Shown piece after piece: positions 32,485-41,105 of a stretch of 47,018 nt of DNA; the first letter of the stretch is position 1, and the number at the start of each line of letters is the position of its first letter. The position numbers and the translations under genes were made by a program. This DNA is from a virus: positions 1 through 47,018 of the IMG/VR virus record IMGVR_UViG_3300025853_000160. The stretch is one strand, 5' to 3'. The notes below the pieces were generated by a model. That model saw nothing but the letters and a program-made list of their open reading frames with translations. It had not been told where the DNA came from and ran no database searches.

Positions 32485-32565
32485 GCCGGTGTGGTGTAAT
32501 GGTAGCCACGTATGTCTTAGGAACATATTCCGTACGGAGTGAAGGTTCGAGTCCTTTCACCGGCA
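32485..32565 (+). tRNA. tRNA-Leu (anticodon UAG)
   Basis: The acceptor stem pairs GCCGGTG with CACCGGC (32485-32491 and 32558-32564), followed by discriminator A, as expected for leucine. The anticodon stem TATGT/ACATA encloses the loop CTTAGGA with anticodon TAG. A long variable arm (TCC GTAC GGA) shows the class II form of leucine tRNAs. The T arm is GAAGG TTCGAGT CCTTT. The D stem has three pairs. The CCA end is not fully encoded (ACC then T). It reads CUA codons, which are common in AT-rich phage genes. Confidence 0.9.
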
Positions 32566-32600
32566 CCTTACGGGTTCAAACTTATTGTGGTAAAAACAAA

Positions 32601-32608
32601 TCTAAATA
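32601..32608 (+). promoter_or_regulatory. Late-type promoter box (TCTAAATA)
   Basis: TCTAAATA has one mismatch to the T4 late consensus, 20 bases before the 32629 gene. It matches the variant seen before gp4. Confidence 0.45.
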
Positions 32609-32628
32609 ACTAAAAATGGAAAGGAGCG

Positions 32629-32907
32629 ATGAAGTTCAGACTAGAACAATTCTATTGCCTCTACCAATCCGAAGGGATTCAATTTCCAGTTTTAATGTAT
32701 GCAATCAATGGGTATCCTTATACATTCGATACCCTACCTCCAGAGGATGAACTTGAACCCGATATAATTCAAGAGATCGCGGAACATAAGAAAATATGGA
32801 CTGATGAAGACATATACCACTCATCAGTTTACTTAATGCTAGAGGACTGTCACCCCTGCTTTAACGAATTAGATTTAGAGAATCCAGAACTGTTGCCAAA
32901 AGATTAG
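32629..32907 (+). CDS. Hypothetical acidic protein (92 aa)
   Basis: ATG 32629 follows a strong Shine-Dalgarno (AAAGGAG at 32620-32626), which fixes the start. The 92-aa protein is acidic and compact, with MKFRLEQFYCLYQSEGIQFPVLMYAINGYPYTFDTLPPEDE as a mixed beta N-terminus and a cysteine pair near the end (DCHPC). I do not recognise the family. Its position between tRNA-Leu and the HNH gene is in a region of small variable genes. Confidence 0.62.
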   Translation: MKFRLEQFYCLYQSEGIQFPVLMYAINGYPYTFDTLPPEDELEPDIIQEIAEHKKIWTDEDIYHSSVYLMLEDCHPCFNELDLENPELLPKD

Positions 32908-32915
32908 AGCTGTAT

Positions 32916-32923
32916 TATAAATA
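32916..32923 (+). promoter_or_regulatory. T4 late promoter box (TATAAATA) before the HNH gene
   Basis: An exact TATAAATA lies 8 bases after the previous stop and 23 bases before the ATG at 32947. Confidence 0.7.
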
Positions 32924-32946
32924 ATAATAAGCACTTGATATATACA

Positions 32947-33543
32947 ATGGGCACATCTAATAGTCATAAAGAGGCAATGGAGGAGTGGGGAAGAAATGAA
33001 AGACAAAAAAATATTAAAAAGTATTTAACTTCCCCAAAGCATTGTAAAGAGTGTGGTAGTCCGATTCCTTACGAAAAAAGAAATACAAATGTTTTTTGTA
33101 GTTCAAGTTGCTCTGTATCTTATAGCAATAAAAGAAGAGCAGCAGCAAAACCGAATTGTATAGTCTGTGGAGTAGAATGCAAATCAAAAAAATCTACATA
33201 TTGTAGCACAAAGTGTCAGCACGCACATAAAAATGAAGTTAATTTATCTTTATGGAAAGAGACTGGAATATATCCGGGAAAATCCTTAGTTAAAAGATAT
33301 CTATCAGAAAAGAAGAGTGGATGTTGGAACTGCGGTATAGTTGATTGGATGAATAAACCAATAGTTCTGGAACTAGAACACATTGATGGTAATGCATATA
33401 ATAATCAAGAAGACAATCTTTCTCTCCTATGTCCAAATTGCCATTCTCAAACCCCCACATATAAAGCAAAAAATAAGGGGAATGGTAGGGTAGCAAGAAG
33501 AGAGAAGGCAAAACAAGATTATTACAGGTCTATTGACAAATAA
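32947..33543 (+). CDS. HNH homing endonuclease with zinc ribbons
   Basis: The frame can be read from a TTG at 32935, but ATG at 32947 (MGTSNSHKEAMEEW, 198 aa) is the better start. Residues 33-55 and 71-90 hold two Cys-rich ribbons (CKECG...CSSSC; CIVCG...CSTKC) that should bind zinc. The C-terminal HNH core is flanked by CWNCG (126-130) and CPNCH (162-166), with LELEHIDGNAYNNQEDNLSL between, giving catalytic His145 and the typical Asn and His. Such free-standing endonucleases cut DNA of phages lacking the gene and so spread. It lies between two tRNA genes, and its end contains the tRNA-Thr promoter. Confidence 0.88.
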   Translation: MGTSNSHKEAMEEWGRNERQKNIKKYLTSPKHCKECGSPIPYEKRNTNVFCSSSCSVSYSNKRRAAAKPNCIVCGVECKSKKSTYCSTKCQHAHKNEVNLSLWKETGIYPGKSLVKRYLSEKKSGCWNCGIVDWMNKPIVLELEHIDGNAYNNQEDNLSLLCPNCHSQTPTYKAKNKGNGRVARREKAKQDYYRSIDK

Positions 33544-33560
33544 TTTGTTTATGTTATAAT
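33533..33560 (+). promoter_or_regulatory. Consensus sigma70 promoter for tRNA-Thr
   Basis: TTGACA (33533-33538) lies in the last codons of the HNH gene; TATAAT (33555-33560) follows after 16 bases, preceded by TGT, an extended -10. A late-type box AATAAATA (33558-33565) overlaps the -10. Confidence 0.85.
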
Positions 33561-33573
33561 AAATAAATCTACC

Positions 33574-33647
33574 GCCCCCATAGTTGTAGTAGTTAAAACA
33601 GCCGCCTTGTAAGCGGCAGTCGCGGGTGCAAATCCTCGCTGGGGGCT
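33574..33647 (+). tRNA. tRNA-Thr (anticodon UGU)
   Basis: The acceptor GCCCCCA pairs with TGGGGGC (33574-33580 and 33640-33646), and the anticodon stem GCCGC/GCGGC encloses CTTGTAA with anticodon TGT. The D stem is short. The T arm (GCGGG TGCAAAT CCTCGC) has one extra base on the 3' side, so either a bulge or an 8-base loop is needed. The CCA end is not encoded. It would read ACA codons, frequent in this AT-rich genome. Confidence 0.85.
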
Positions 33648-33654
33648 TTAAAAA

Positions 33655-33662
33655 AATAAATA
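33655..33662 (+). promoter_or_regulatory. Late-type promoter box (AATAAATA)
   Basis: AATAAATA lies 13 bases before the 33676 ATG, directly after the tRNA-Thr. Confidence 0.5.
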
Positions 33663-33675
33663 GTCAGAAAGTATT

Positions 33676-33870
33676 ATGAAAACTTTCAATCATTTTAAAG
33701 AAGACATCGATAAAAGAAGAGAGCAGATTGCTGCTGTTGGTGATAAGAAAAGGGCGATGGAAGTTCAAGACCGAGATAACGTAACCCAGCAGGCAAAACT
33801 CAAACAAATGTCTAGCAAGTTGAAAGATCAAGTTAAAGGGGAGATCTATAAGGAGTTGGGTATTAAATGA
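33676..33870 (+). CDS. Small charged helical protein (64 aa)
   Basis: This 64-aa protein is almost wholly helical and charged: MKTFNHFKEDIDKRREQIAAVGDKKRAMEVQ... then KQMSSKLKDQVKGEIYKEL. The MKTFNHF start is typical of small T4-like cyanophage proteins, from memory. It overlaps the next gene with ATGA at 33867-33870. No function is known. Confidence 0.62.
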   Translation: MKTFNHFKEDIDKRREQIAAVGDKKRAMEVQDRDNVTQQAKLKQMSSKLKDQVKGEIYKELGIK

Positions 33871-34040
33871 AAATTAATCTTTGGTACTCTAAAAATATGG
33901 GTCAGTGGAGATGGACTCTCTGTGAACAATTTGATAATGGAAAAACAAAACTAGAACAACATTCTGGGCAGAGAGAAGAACTTCGTCCAGCAATGGAAGA
34001 TATCGCAAATACGGTAGAATATCTTATGAGTAAATGCTAA
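33867..34040 (+). CDS. Small hypothetical protein (57 aa)
   Basis: ATG at 33867 inside the ATGA overlap gives 57 aa: MKINLWYSKNMGQWRWTL..., with WYSxxxxQWRWTL, then an acidic helix (QREELRPAMEDIANTVEYLMSKC). The WxxxxxxxWxW pattern suggests a small beta hairpin followed by a helix. It is co-translated with the 33676 gene. I do not recognise the family. Confidence 0.6.
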   Translation: MKINLWYSKNMGQWRWTLCEQFDNGKTKLEQHSGQREELRPAMEDIANTVEYLMSKC

Positions 34041-34079
34041 CATTTATAGGTAGTTTTACTTATTTTTTTATAGATAGTG

Positions 34080-34085
34080 TATAAT
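34080..34085 (+). promoter_or_regulatory. Possible -10 box (TATAAT)
   Basis: A perfect TATAAT lies 14 bases before the 34100 ATG; the best -35 is TTTACT (34055-34060) at a long 19-base spacing. Moderate support only. Confidence 0.4.
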
Positions 34086-34099
34086 CTACAAGTAGAACA

Positions 34100-34186
34100 A
34101 TGAGATGTTCTAACACAACTCTGTTCATAGCTTTTATCATGTTTATTGTATTCATTATACATTCACTATCCACTGATCTAGAATGA
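34100..34186 (+). CDS. Tiny membrane peptide A (28 aa)
   Basis: ATG 34100 gives 28 residues with a hydrophobic core (TLFIAFIMFIVFIIH) and polar ends, as in a single-span membrane peptide. It overlaps the next tiny ORF with ATGA at 34183-34186, which is unlikely to be chance and suggests coupled translation. The function is unknown; such peptides can tune lysis or membrane complexes. Confidence 0.5.
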   Translation: MRCSNTTLFIAFIMFIVFIIHSLSTDLE

Positions 34187-34272
34187 AAAATTTTATTCTA
34201 TTCCTTGTTACTCTAACTGCTATTTCTACGGTTGAAGTTTATACCGAGATTATTTTATCCACGATTCATTAA
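34183..34272 (+). CDS. Tiny membrane peptide B (29 aa)
   Basis: ATG 34183 gives 29 residues: MKNFILFLVTLTAISTVEVYTEIILSTIH. The first two-thirds are hydrophobic and start with MKNFIL, either a signal-like or a transmembrane segment. It is coupled to peptide A by the ATGA overlap and followed after 3 bases by a late-type box. Confidence 0.5.
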   Translation: MKNFILFLVTLTAISTVEVYTEIILSTIH

Positions 34273-34275
34273 GAA

Positions 34276-34283
34276 CATAAATA
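34276..34283 (+). promoter_or_regulatory. Late-type promoter box (CATAAATA)
   Basis: CATAAATA is one mismatch from the T4 late consensus and lies 28 bases before the large virion gene at 34312. Confidence 0.6.
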
Positions 34284-34311
34284 ATCCAACGGAATGTAGT
34301 GTTAAAGTATC

Positions 34312-37300
34312 ATGGGTCTTAGTAGACTGGATAATTTTCTTAAGAATAATCGTGGTGTCATTCTTTATGTTAATCCTAGCGATAGAGATGCAACAGATAG
34401 CATAGAGAACCAAGGTAATTCACTTGCAAAACCTTTTAGAACGATTCAGAGAGCATTGCTTGAAGCAGCAAGATTCTCTTATCAATCTGGTGAAGAAAAT
34501 GATAGGTTTAGTAAGACCACCATTTTCTTGTATCCAGGAGACCATTACGTAGATAATCGTCCTGGATACATTCCTACGGGAGCAAATCAATACTTTGAAA
34601 GATCTGGTTTGCAGAAAAATGAGTCATTAGAGTTAGATAATAAGAGTAAACTTAGTTTAAATTCAAAAGATAATATTCTTTATAAATTCAATAGCATACA
34701 TGGTGGAGTTATTGTTCCAAGGGGAACATCCATTGTTGGTTATGATTTAAGAAAGACAAGAATTAGACCATTATATGTTCCAAAATCAAATAATTCTAAT
34801 ATTAAAAGAACTGCAATCTTCCGTCTGACCGGAACAACCTATCTCTGGCAGTTTTCTATATTTGATGGCGATCCAAATGGACTTGTGTATGGTGATTATG
34901 CGTCAAATGAGTTCGTTCCAAACTATTCCCACCACAAATTAACATGCTTTGAGTATGCTGATGGTGTAAATGCTGTTGATATTAAAGATACCTTCTTAAC
35001 ATATTCTAGTGAAAGAACTGATCTTGATATGTATTATGAGAAGGTTGGTGTTGCATATGGTATAGCAAGTGGTCGTCCCATTTCTCCAGATTTCCCATCA
35101 TCTCAGGTAGACATTCAAGCAAAGGTTGACGAATTTAGAATCGTTGGATCTCTTGGTGAAGAAGTTGGAATTACAAGTATTAAGGCAGGTGATGGTGTTA
35201 TCACCAGCAATGAAATTACTGCAACTCTTGCTAGAAGTGTTTCTAGTCTTGATGTTGATACTCCAATTCGCATTGAAGGAGTTGGTTCAACTGGATATGA
35301 TGGTCAATTTGTTGTTAGAGATGTAGTTAGTTCAACTGAAATTAAATATCGTGTTCAGAGTGCTCCAATCAATCCACTTCCATCAGTTTCTGGTGCAACT
35401 TTAAACATTAGCGTTGATACTGTTACTTCTGCGTCACCATATATCTTTAATATCTCATTGAGATCTGTCTTTGGTATGTGTGGACTTGATGCTGATGGAG
35501 GAAGAGCAAGTGGATTTAAATCCATGGTTGTAGCTCAATTCACTGGAATTGGTCTTCAAAAAGATGATGATGCTTTTGTAAAGTATAACTCTATAACTGG
35601 ACAATACGAAGATAGAAATGTTCCTGGAAATGAAAATCTCCACACAGATTCCAGAGCAGTTTACAAACCAGAATTTGAAAACTTCCACATCAGATGTAGT
35701 AATAATGCAATCCTTCAACTAGTTTCTGTCTTTGCGATTGGATATGCCGAGCACTTCGTTGCAGAATCTGGTGGAGACCAATCAGTTACAAACTCAAACT
35801 CTAACTTTGGTGCAAAAGCACTGATTTCAAGAGGTTATAGGAACACAGCATTCCCACAAGATGACCTCGGAAATATTACTCACATCATTCCGCCAAAGTT
35901 TATTGAACCTAATAATCCAATCAATATTGAGTTTACATCGATTGACGTATCTAGAACTGTTGGTGTAGGTTTATCTGGACACTTATATCTGTTCAACGAA
36001 ACAAATCCAGACGTTGCACCAGAAAATATCATTCAGGGATTTTCTATTGGTTCAAATGCTAGCGATAGACTCAAAGCACTTCTAACAGTTTCAGGAATTA
36101 CAAGTGAGTTTTCGGCACGTATTACAATGCCGGTCCCTTCACACTCAACGTCTGATATAACTGCAAATAAAGTATCCGTAGTTGGTCAAAGTCCTACGGG
36201 AATCAATAGCATTACTAATAATATAATTACACTCACAGAAGATCATAATTTCTTCGATGGAGAATCTGTAAGAGTTTATTCTAACACTGGTCAGATTCCA
36301 GATGGATTGAAAAACAATAAAATTTACCATGTAATTGCTAGTGGATCTGGAATTACAAGTACATCGCAGATTAAACTTGCAGCAAACCTTAATGATGCAT
36401 TTGCGGGTGCTTCAGTTACATATAACAATTCTGGAGGAACTATCGAAATTGTTAGTAGAGTTGTTGATAAGAGACCTGGAGAACTTGGACATCCAGTCCA
36501 GTTTGATACAACTTTCAACCAGTGGTACATAAACACATCAACTGAAGAATCAGATACTCTATATCCTAGAATTGCAAGTGCTGGTGTATCTGGCATTGGT
36601 GCAGCAACTCCAAGAACTTTCTTCACTAGGATACAAGATAATAGAAATGCAATCGATAGTGTCTACAGAATTCGTTACGTAATTCCAAAAGAGGCTGTAA
36701 ATGCAAGACCTCCTATTGATGGTTTTGTTCTTCAAGATAGCAGCAACACTTCTGGATTTACTACATCAATTATTCAAAAGTATTTCCCAGATACAACAGC
36801 AACACTTTCTGATCCAACCGAGATTCGTAAGTTCAACTTTATTGCAGGTGCTGATTGGAGTTTAGGGACTGCAAATATTGAAACCGAAATTCCACATTAT
36901 CTTCAAATAGGAGCATATGTTGAACTGAAGAACATTAAGAGTACTAACAACACAGTTGGTGCTGGTGCAAGTGGATTTAACGGCATCTATCCTGTCGTTG
37001 GTATTTCGAGTGCAAAACACTTCTCTGTTGGTATTACAACAGATCCAGGAACATTTACCAACAACACATCACAAAGAGACACAAATCTTCCAAGATTTAT
37101 TCAAAAAGACTATAAAGAAACATTCTCAATCTATCGTTCAAAACAATTTAAAGAATATATTGAGGGACAACAGGATGGTGTGTACCACATCCTACTAATC
37201 AACAATTCAAATAGACCAAAAGCTGCTCCATTTACTGGATTGAAATTCTCTCAACCAATTATCAATTTCTATCCACAACTTGATAAGGACAATGCAAACT

Positions 37301-39189
37301 CAGATCCAAAATCATCTGTTTCATTTGCACTCCCAAATCCAATTGGAGAGGTTGTTATAAGTGATCCAAGAGATAGTGTAAGTAGAGAAGCACTTGATAA
37401 AGGATTGCAGGCAATTGGTGTTGGTGCTGGTATCACTGATATCGTATCTACTTCAACAACTTCACATACAATTTACTATAAGAATGAGCACAGACTGAAT
37501 AGAGTTGAAAAGGTTGGTATTGTTAGTGCTGGTGCAAACTATGGTAGTGGTGGAGGAACTGAATATTTCTATAATGCAAAACTAGTTGCTATTGGAAATT
37601 CAGTTACAGGCAAACACGCAACAGCAAAGATTAAAGTTGGAACTGGTGGCACAATTGCTTCTGTCGAGATTATGGACGGAGGAAGTGCATATGGAATTGG
37701 TAATACTCTTGCAATTGTTGGTGTTACAACCTCTGCCAATCATGTCGTTGGTGTTGTAAGTGTAACATCGATTTATAGCAATGAGAATAGTCTCGTAAGT
37801 CTGGCAGGTATTCCTATAAAGGCATTTGACGGATACAATAATAACTATCGTGTTGTTGGAGTTACAACTGGCGATACTACAAGAGTTGATGTAAAATCAT
37901 TTGAAGATATTCCAGCAGCAGCACTTAATCCAACTGGACTTGGACCAGCAGCAACAGCATTTGCTTCTGCTTATGTAAACGATCAAGCAATTCCAGTAAG
38001 TAGCATTGAATATGATCCATCTGTTGGAATAGCAACAGTAACAACAACAATTTCTCATGGTTATCAGGTAGGAAATGGTATTGAAATTGCTGGTGCAAAT
38101 GAATCTGTTTATAATCAAAGAGTTCCAATTGGAGAAATTAAAAGCTTAAATACCTTCAGTGTTAATCTTGGAATTGGAAATTATGCTCCTCCATTGACTG
38201 GAGAGGTATATGCAGTAACTGATGCTCTTAACATCCGTGCAAATGGTGGAAATCTTACAGAAGAAAATGAGAATATTGGTGGAAGACTTACTCCACCATA
38301 TGGAGATATTCGAACCACTCTATCTGTTTCAATTGGAAACATGACGGATGACAATATAAGCGTAACTAACTCTGACAATATCAACTTCCAGATAGGTGAT
38401 TACTTGCTGATTGATGATGAAATTGTAAGAATTAAGCGTTCAGTTATTCCTGGCGATTCTCTCAGAGTATTCCGTGGAGTTCTTGGAACTAGAAGAAAAA
38501 TGCACGTTAATGGATCTGTTGTTAAGAGAATCCGTGTTCTTCCAATTGAACTTAGAAGAAACTCATTTATTAGAGCATCTGGTCATACTTTTGAGTATGT
38601 TGGTTTTGGTCCAGGAAACTATTCGACTTCAATTCCATCAAAGCAAAATAGATCTCTGAATGTAAGAGAGAAGTTCTTGGCACAATCATCCAAAGAAAAT
38701 GGTGGATTGGTTGTCTATACTGGTATGAATGATGCTGGTGAATTTTACATTGGAAACAAGAGAGTAAGTTCTGCGACTGGTAAGGAAGAGGTTGTTGATG
38801 CACCAATCCCAACAATCACTGGTCAAGATGTAGGTCAGGATGATATTAACACTGGATTTGATGTTCTGACTCCACTACAAGCAAATATTACTCGTTCAAT
38901 TCGTGTTGAGGGTGGACCAAGTAATGATATTGTCTCGGAATTTGATGGTCCAGTCCTATTCAATGAAAAGATTACTTCAACATCAATGAAAGGTGTTCAG
39001 GTTTCCTCCTTGTTAATTCAAGGTGAGCAGACTATCTCTAGAAAGTATACGGTTGGTATTGCTACCCCAACAAATGCTGGAACAGTTGGAGATGTCGTCT
39101 TTAATGTAACTCCAGAAAATGGTGGTACTATTGGATGGGTCTATACCACAGGAAACGAATGGAAATCTTTTGGTAATATCTCTCATTGA
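34312..39189 (+). CDS. Large virion structural protein (1625 aa)
   Basis: This protein starts MGLSRLDNFLKNNRGVILYVNPSDRDATDS. The N-terminal region (~17-240) has the look of a pectate-lyase-type right-handed beta-helix (SLAKPFRTIQRALLEAAR, TTIFLYPGDHY, GGVIVPRGTSIVGYD). Later regions have repeated beta domains, including SITNNIITLTEDHNFFDGESVRVYS and modules with GANYGSGGGTEYFYNAKL and GGSAYGIGNTLAIVG that resemble a module in gp5. The C-terminus (VGIATPTNAGTVGDVVFNVTPENGGTIGWVYT) resembles fibre-tip domains. It is probably a baseplate-attached fibre or adhesin, typical of T4-like cyanophages. The exact part of the virion is unknown. Confidence 0.72.
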   Translation: MGLSRLDNFLKNNRGVILYVNPSDRDATDSIENQGNSLAKPFRTIQRALLEAARFSYQSGEENDRFSKTTIFLYPGDHYVDNRPGYIPTGANQYFERSGLQKNESLELDNKSKLSLNSKDNILYKFNSIHGGVIVPRGTSIVGYDLRKTRIRPLYVPKSNNSNIKRTAIFRLTGTTYLWQFSIFDGDPNGLVYGDYASNEFVPNYSHHKLTCFEYADGVNAVDIKDTFLTYSSERTDLDMYYEKVGVAYGIASGRPISPDFPSSQVDIQAKVDEFRIVGSLGEEVGITSIKAGDGVITSNEITATLARSVSSLDVDTPIRIEGVGSTGYDGQFVVRDVVSSTEIKYRVQSAPINPLPSVSGATLNISVDTVTSASPYIFNISLRSVFGMCGLDADGGRASGFKSMVVAQFTGIGLQKDDDAFVKYNSITGQYEDRNVPGNENLHTDSRAVYKPEFENFHIRCSNNAILQLVSVFAIGYAEHFVAESGGDQSVTNSNSNFGAKALISRGYRNTAFPQDDLGNITHIIPPKFIEPNNPINIEFTSIDVSRTVGVGLSGHLYLFNETNPDVAPENIIQGFSIGSNASDRLKALLTVSGITSEFSARITMPVPSHSTSDITANKVSVVGQSPTGINSITNNIITLTEDHNFFDGESVRVYSNTGQIPDGLKNNKIYHVIASGSGITSTSQIKLAANLNDAFAGASVTYNNSGGTIEIVSRVVDKRPGELGHPVQFDTTFNQWYINTSTEESDTLYPRIASAGVSGIGAATPRTFFTRIQDNRNAIDSVYRIRYVIPKEAVNARPPIDGFVLQDSSNTSGFTTSIIQKYFPDTTATLSDPTEIRKFNFIAGADWSLGTANIETEIPHYLQIGAYVELKNIKSTNNTVGAGASGFNGIYPVVGISSAKHFSVGITTDPGTFTNNTSQRDTNLPRFIQKDYKETFSIYRSKQFKEYIEGQQDGVYHILLINNSNRPKAAPFTGLKFSQPIINFYPQLDKDNANSDPKSSVSFALPNPIGEVVISDPRDSVSREALDKGLQAIGVGAGITDIVSTSTTSHTIYYKNEHRLNRVEKVGIVSAGANYGSGGGTEYFYNAKLVAIGNSVTGKHATAKIKVGTGGTIASVEIMDGGSAYGIGNTLAIVGVTTSANHVVGVVSVTSIYSNENSLVSLAGIPIKAFDGYNNNYRVVGVTTGDTTRVDVKSFEDIPAAALNPTGLGPAATAFASAYVNDQAIPVSSIEYDPSVGIATVTTTISHGYQVGNGIEIAGANESVYNQRVPIGEIKSLNTFSVNLGIGNYAPPLTGEVYAVTDALNIRANGGNLTEENENIGGRLTPPYGDIRTTLSVSIGNMTDDNISVTNSDNINFQIGDYLLIDDEIVRIKRSVIPGDSLRVFRGVLGTRRKMHVNGSVVKRIRVLPIELRRNSFIRASGHTFEYVGFGPGNYSTSIPSKQNRSLNVREKFLAQSSKENGGLVVYTGMNDAGEFYIGNKRVSSATGKEEVVDAPIPTITGQDVGQDDINTGFDVLTPLQANITRSIRVEGGPSNDIVSEFDGPVLFNEKITSTSMKGVQVSSLLIQGEQTISRKYTVGIATPTNAGTVGDVVFNVTPENGGTIGWVYTTGNEWKSFGNISH

Positions 39190-39198
39190 TTAAAATTT

Positions 39199-39206
39199 TA
39201 TAAATA
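39199..39206 (+). promoter_or_regulatory. T4 late promoter box (TATAAATA)
   Basis: An exact TATAAATA lies 35 bases before the 39242 ATG, which is itself preceded by a good ribosome site (AGGAGA at about 39231). Confidence 0.8.
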
Positions 39207-39241
39207 AACCATGGAGGGGAAAGTGAACCTCAGGAGAACCA

Positions 39242-41074
39242 ATGGGAATTAACAAGAACTTTACCGTCAAGAACGGAATAGAAGTAAACACTGATTTAAT
39301 CTATGCGAGTGCAGAAACTCGTAAGGTTGGTATTGGTTCAACTATTCCAGAGTATGATTTAGAGGTAAGAGGCGGAATAGGTGCTACTAATTTAACACTC
39401 ACTGGGTCAGCAAGTTTCTTAGATAGTGTTAATGTTTCTGGATTTACAACTGTAAATGACCTAAACATCACTGGAAATCTTGCTGACGTTGCGAATGCAA
39501 ATATAACAGGTATTGCAACAATCAATACTTTATATACTTCTGGTGGTAATGTTGTTGCCGGTTTTGCAACTGTTACCGATCAAATCATTGTAAGTGGTGG
39601 AGCATCATTCTCCGGCATTACAACAATTAACACTCTATATTCCCTAGGTGGTAATATAATTGCAGGAGTTGCTACAATAACCAAACTCGAATCCTCAGGA
39701 GGATCTATTGTTGCTGGTATTGTAACAGTTTCTAGTGAACTGGATGTTAATGGCGATGCATCAGTTTCTGGTGATGTATCAGTTTCTGGTGTTGCAACTG
39801 TAAATACTTTATATACTTCTGGTGGTAATATCGTTGCAGGTATTGCAACAGTAACCACATTATATTCCTCGGGAGGTAATATTGTTGCTGGCGTTTCAAC
39901 GCTTGGTATTGCAACAGTAACTAGTTTAAACTCCTCAGGAGATGTATCAATCCTTGGTGATACATCGGTAGTAGGTAGTGCATCTTTAAGTAGTTTAGAT
40001 GCCTCTGGTAATGTAACAATATCTGGTATTACAACACTAACTGATTTAAACTCTTCTGGGGATGTAACAGTCTCTGGAGATGCTTTAGTATCTGGTATTG
40101 GAACTATTAATACTTTATATTCTTCGGGAGGTAATATTGTTGCTGGCGTTTCAACACTTGGTATTGCAACAGTAACTAGTTTAAACTCCTCAGGAGATGT
40201 ATCGATCCTTGGTGATACCACTATAGCACGTCTAAGTTCTTCTGGTGACGCAGTATTTACAGGAATCTTAACAGCACATACGTTAAACTCTGTTGGAGAT
40301 GCATCATTTACTGGTATTACTAGTATCAATACATTAAATTCCTCAGGTAATGCAACATTTACAGGAATCTTAACAGCACATACGTTAAACTCTGTTGGTG
40401 ATGCACTATTCAGTGGTGTTACAACTACAACTAGTTTAACATCTGTGAATTCAGTATTCAGTGGTATTACAACTACAAATCATCTAGAATCTGTTGATTC
40501 AAATCTAACGGGTATAACTACCATTAGTAACTTAGCATCTGGTATATCTACCGAATTTGTTGCTGCTGCTGGAATTCAATCTGGTGGAGTTACTATTGGA
40601 ACTGCAACAACTTTAAACTTTGTGGGGTCTGGTGTTACTTCGGTCACTATTGCTGATAATGTAGCAGAGGTCTTTATTGGAATCTCAACCGTCATCTATG
40701 AAAAGCAAGTCAATATTGTAAGTGTTGCAACTTCAGAATTCAATTTTGATTACAATCCCGGTGCAACTGAAGTATATTATAATGGTTCAAAATTAGTTGG
40801 TGGAACTGACTATGCCGCAACTGATGGAAGTGTTATTCAATTAACTTTTGATGCAGTGTCTGGAGACACTGTTGAAATTATAACATTTACAAATACTATA
40901 GCATCTCTCGACAGATCATTCTGGTCCAGTTATGCTTCCGGTATTTCTACAACATCAAATGTTAAGGTTGGTGTTAATACTTCGGCAGGAGTCGTCCTTA
41001 CATCAGCAAATGGAACTAATTATCGTTTGTATGTTGAAAACGACGGGACTCTAAAAACTGAATTAGAGTCTTAA
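39242..41074 (+). CDS. Repeat-rich tail-fibre protein (610 aa)
   Basis: The start MGINKNFTVKNGIEVNTDLIYASAETRKVGIGST resembles T4-like fibre N-termini. Residues ~55-430 are made of short beta repeats such as GIATINTLYTSGGNVVAG, SSGDVSILGDTSV and TGILTAHTLNSVGDA, with period near 17 residues, suggesting a solenoid or triple-stranded fibre shaft. The end has the shared module SGGVTIGTATTLNFVGSGV and the domain EVYYNGSKLVGGTDYAATDGSVIQLTFD, which also occurs in the 41130 gene. It probably forms a trimeric fibre. It may bind the host surface. Confidence 0.8.
   Translation: MGINKNFTVKNGIEVNTDLIYASAETRKVGIGSTIPEYDLEVRGGIGATNLTLTGSASFLDSVNVSGFTTVNDLNITGNLADVANANITGIATINTLYTSGGNVVAGFATVTDQIIVSGGASFSGITTINTLYSLGGNIIAGVATITKLESSGGSIVAGIVTVSSELDVNGDASVSGDVSVSGVATVNTLYTSGGNIVAGIATVTTLYSSGGNIVAGVSTLGIATVTSLNSSGDVSILGDTSVVGSASLSSLDASGNVTISGITTLTDLNSSGDVTVSGDALVSGIGTINTLYSSGGNIVAGVSTLGIATVTSLNSSGDVSILGDTTIARLSSSGDAVFTGILTAHTLNSVGDASFTGITSINTLNSSGNATFTGILTAHTLNSVGDALFSGVTTTTSLTSVNSVFSGITTTNHLESVDSNLTGITTISNLASGISTEFVAAAGIQSGGVTIGTATTLNFVGSGVTSVTIADNVAEVFIGISTVIYEKQVNIVSVATSEFNFDYNPGATEVYYNGSKLVGGTDYAATDGSVIQLTFDAVSGDTVEIITFTNTIASLDRSFWSSYASGISTTSNVKVGVNTSAGVVLTSANGTNYRLYVENDGTLKTELES
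41047..41070 (+). terminator. Hairpin at the fibre gene end (weak terminator candidate)
   Basis: A perfect 8-bp inverted repeat (GACTCTAA 41047-41054 / TTAGAGTC 41063-41070) lies in the last codons of the fibre gene. Only TT follows before AAAA, so it lacks a T tract. It may stop exonucleases or slow polymerase. Confidence 0.35.
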
Positions 41075-41105
41075 AACTCACATATATATCAGAACTATAT
41101 TCACC

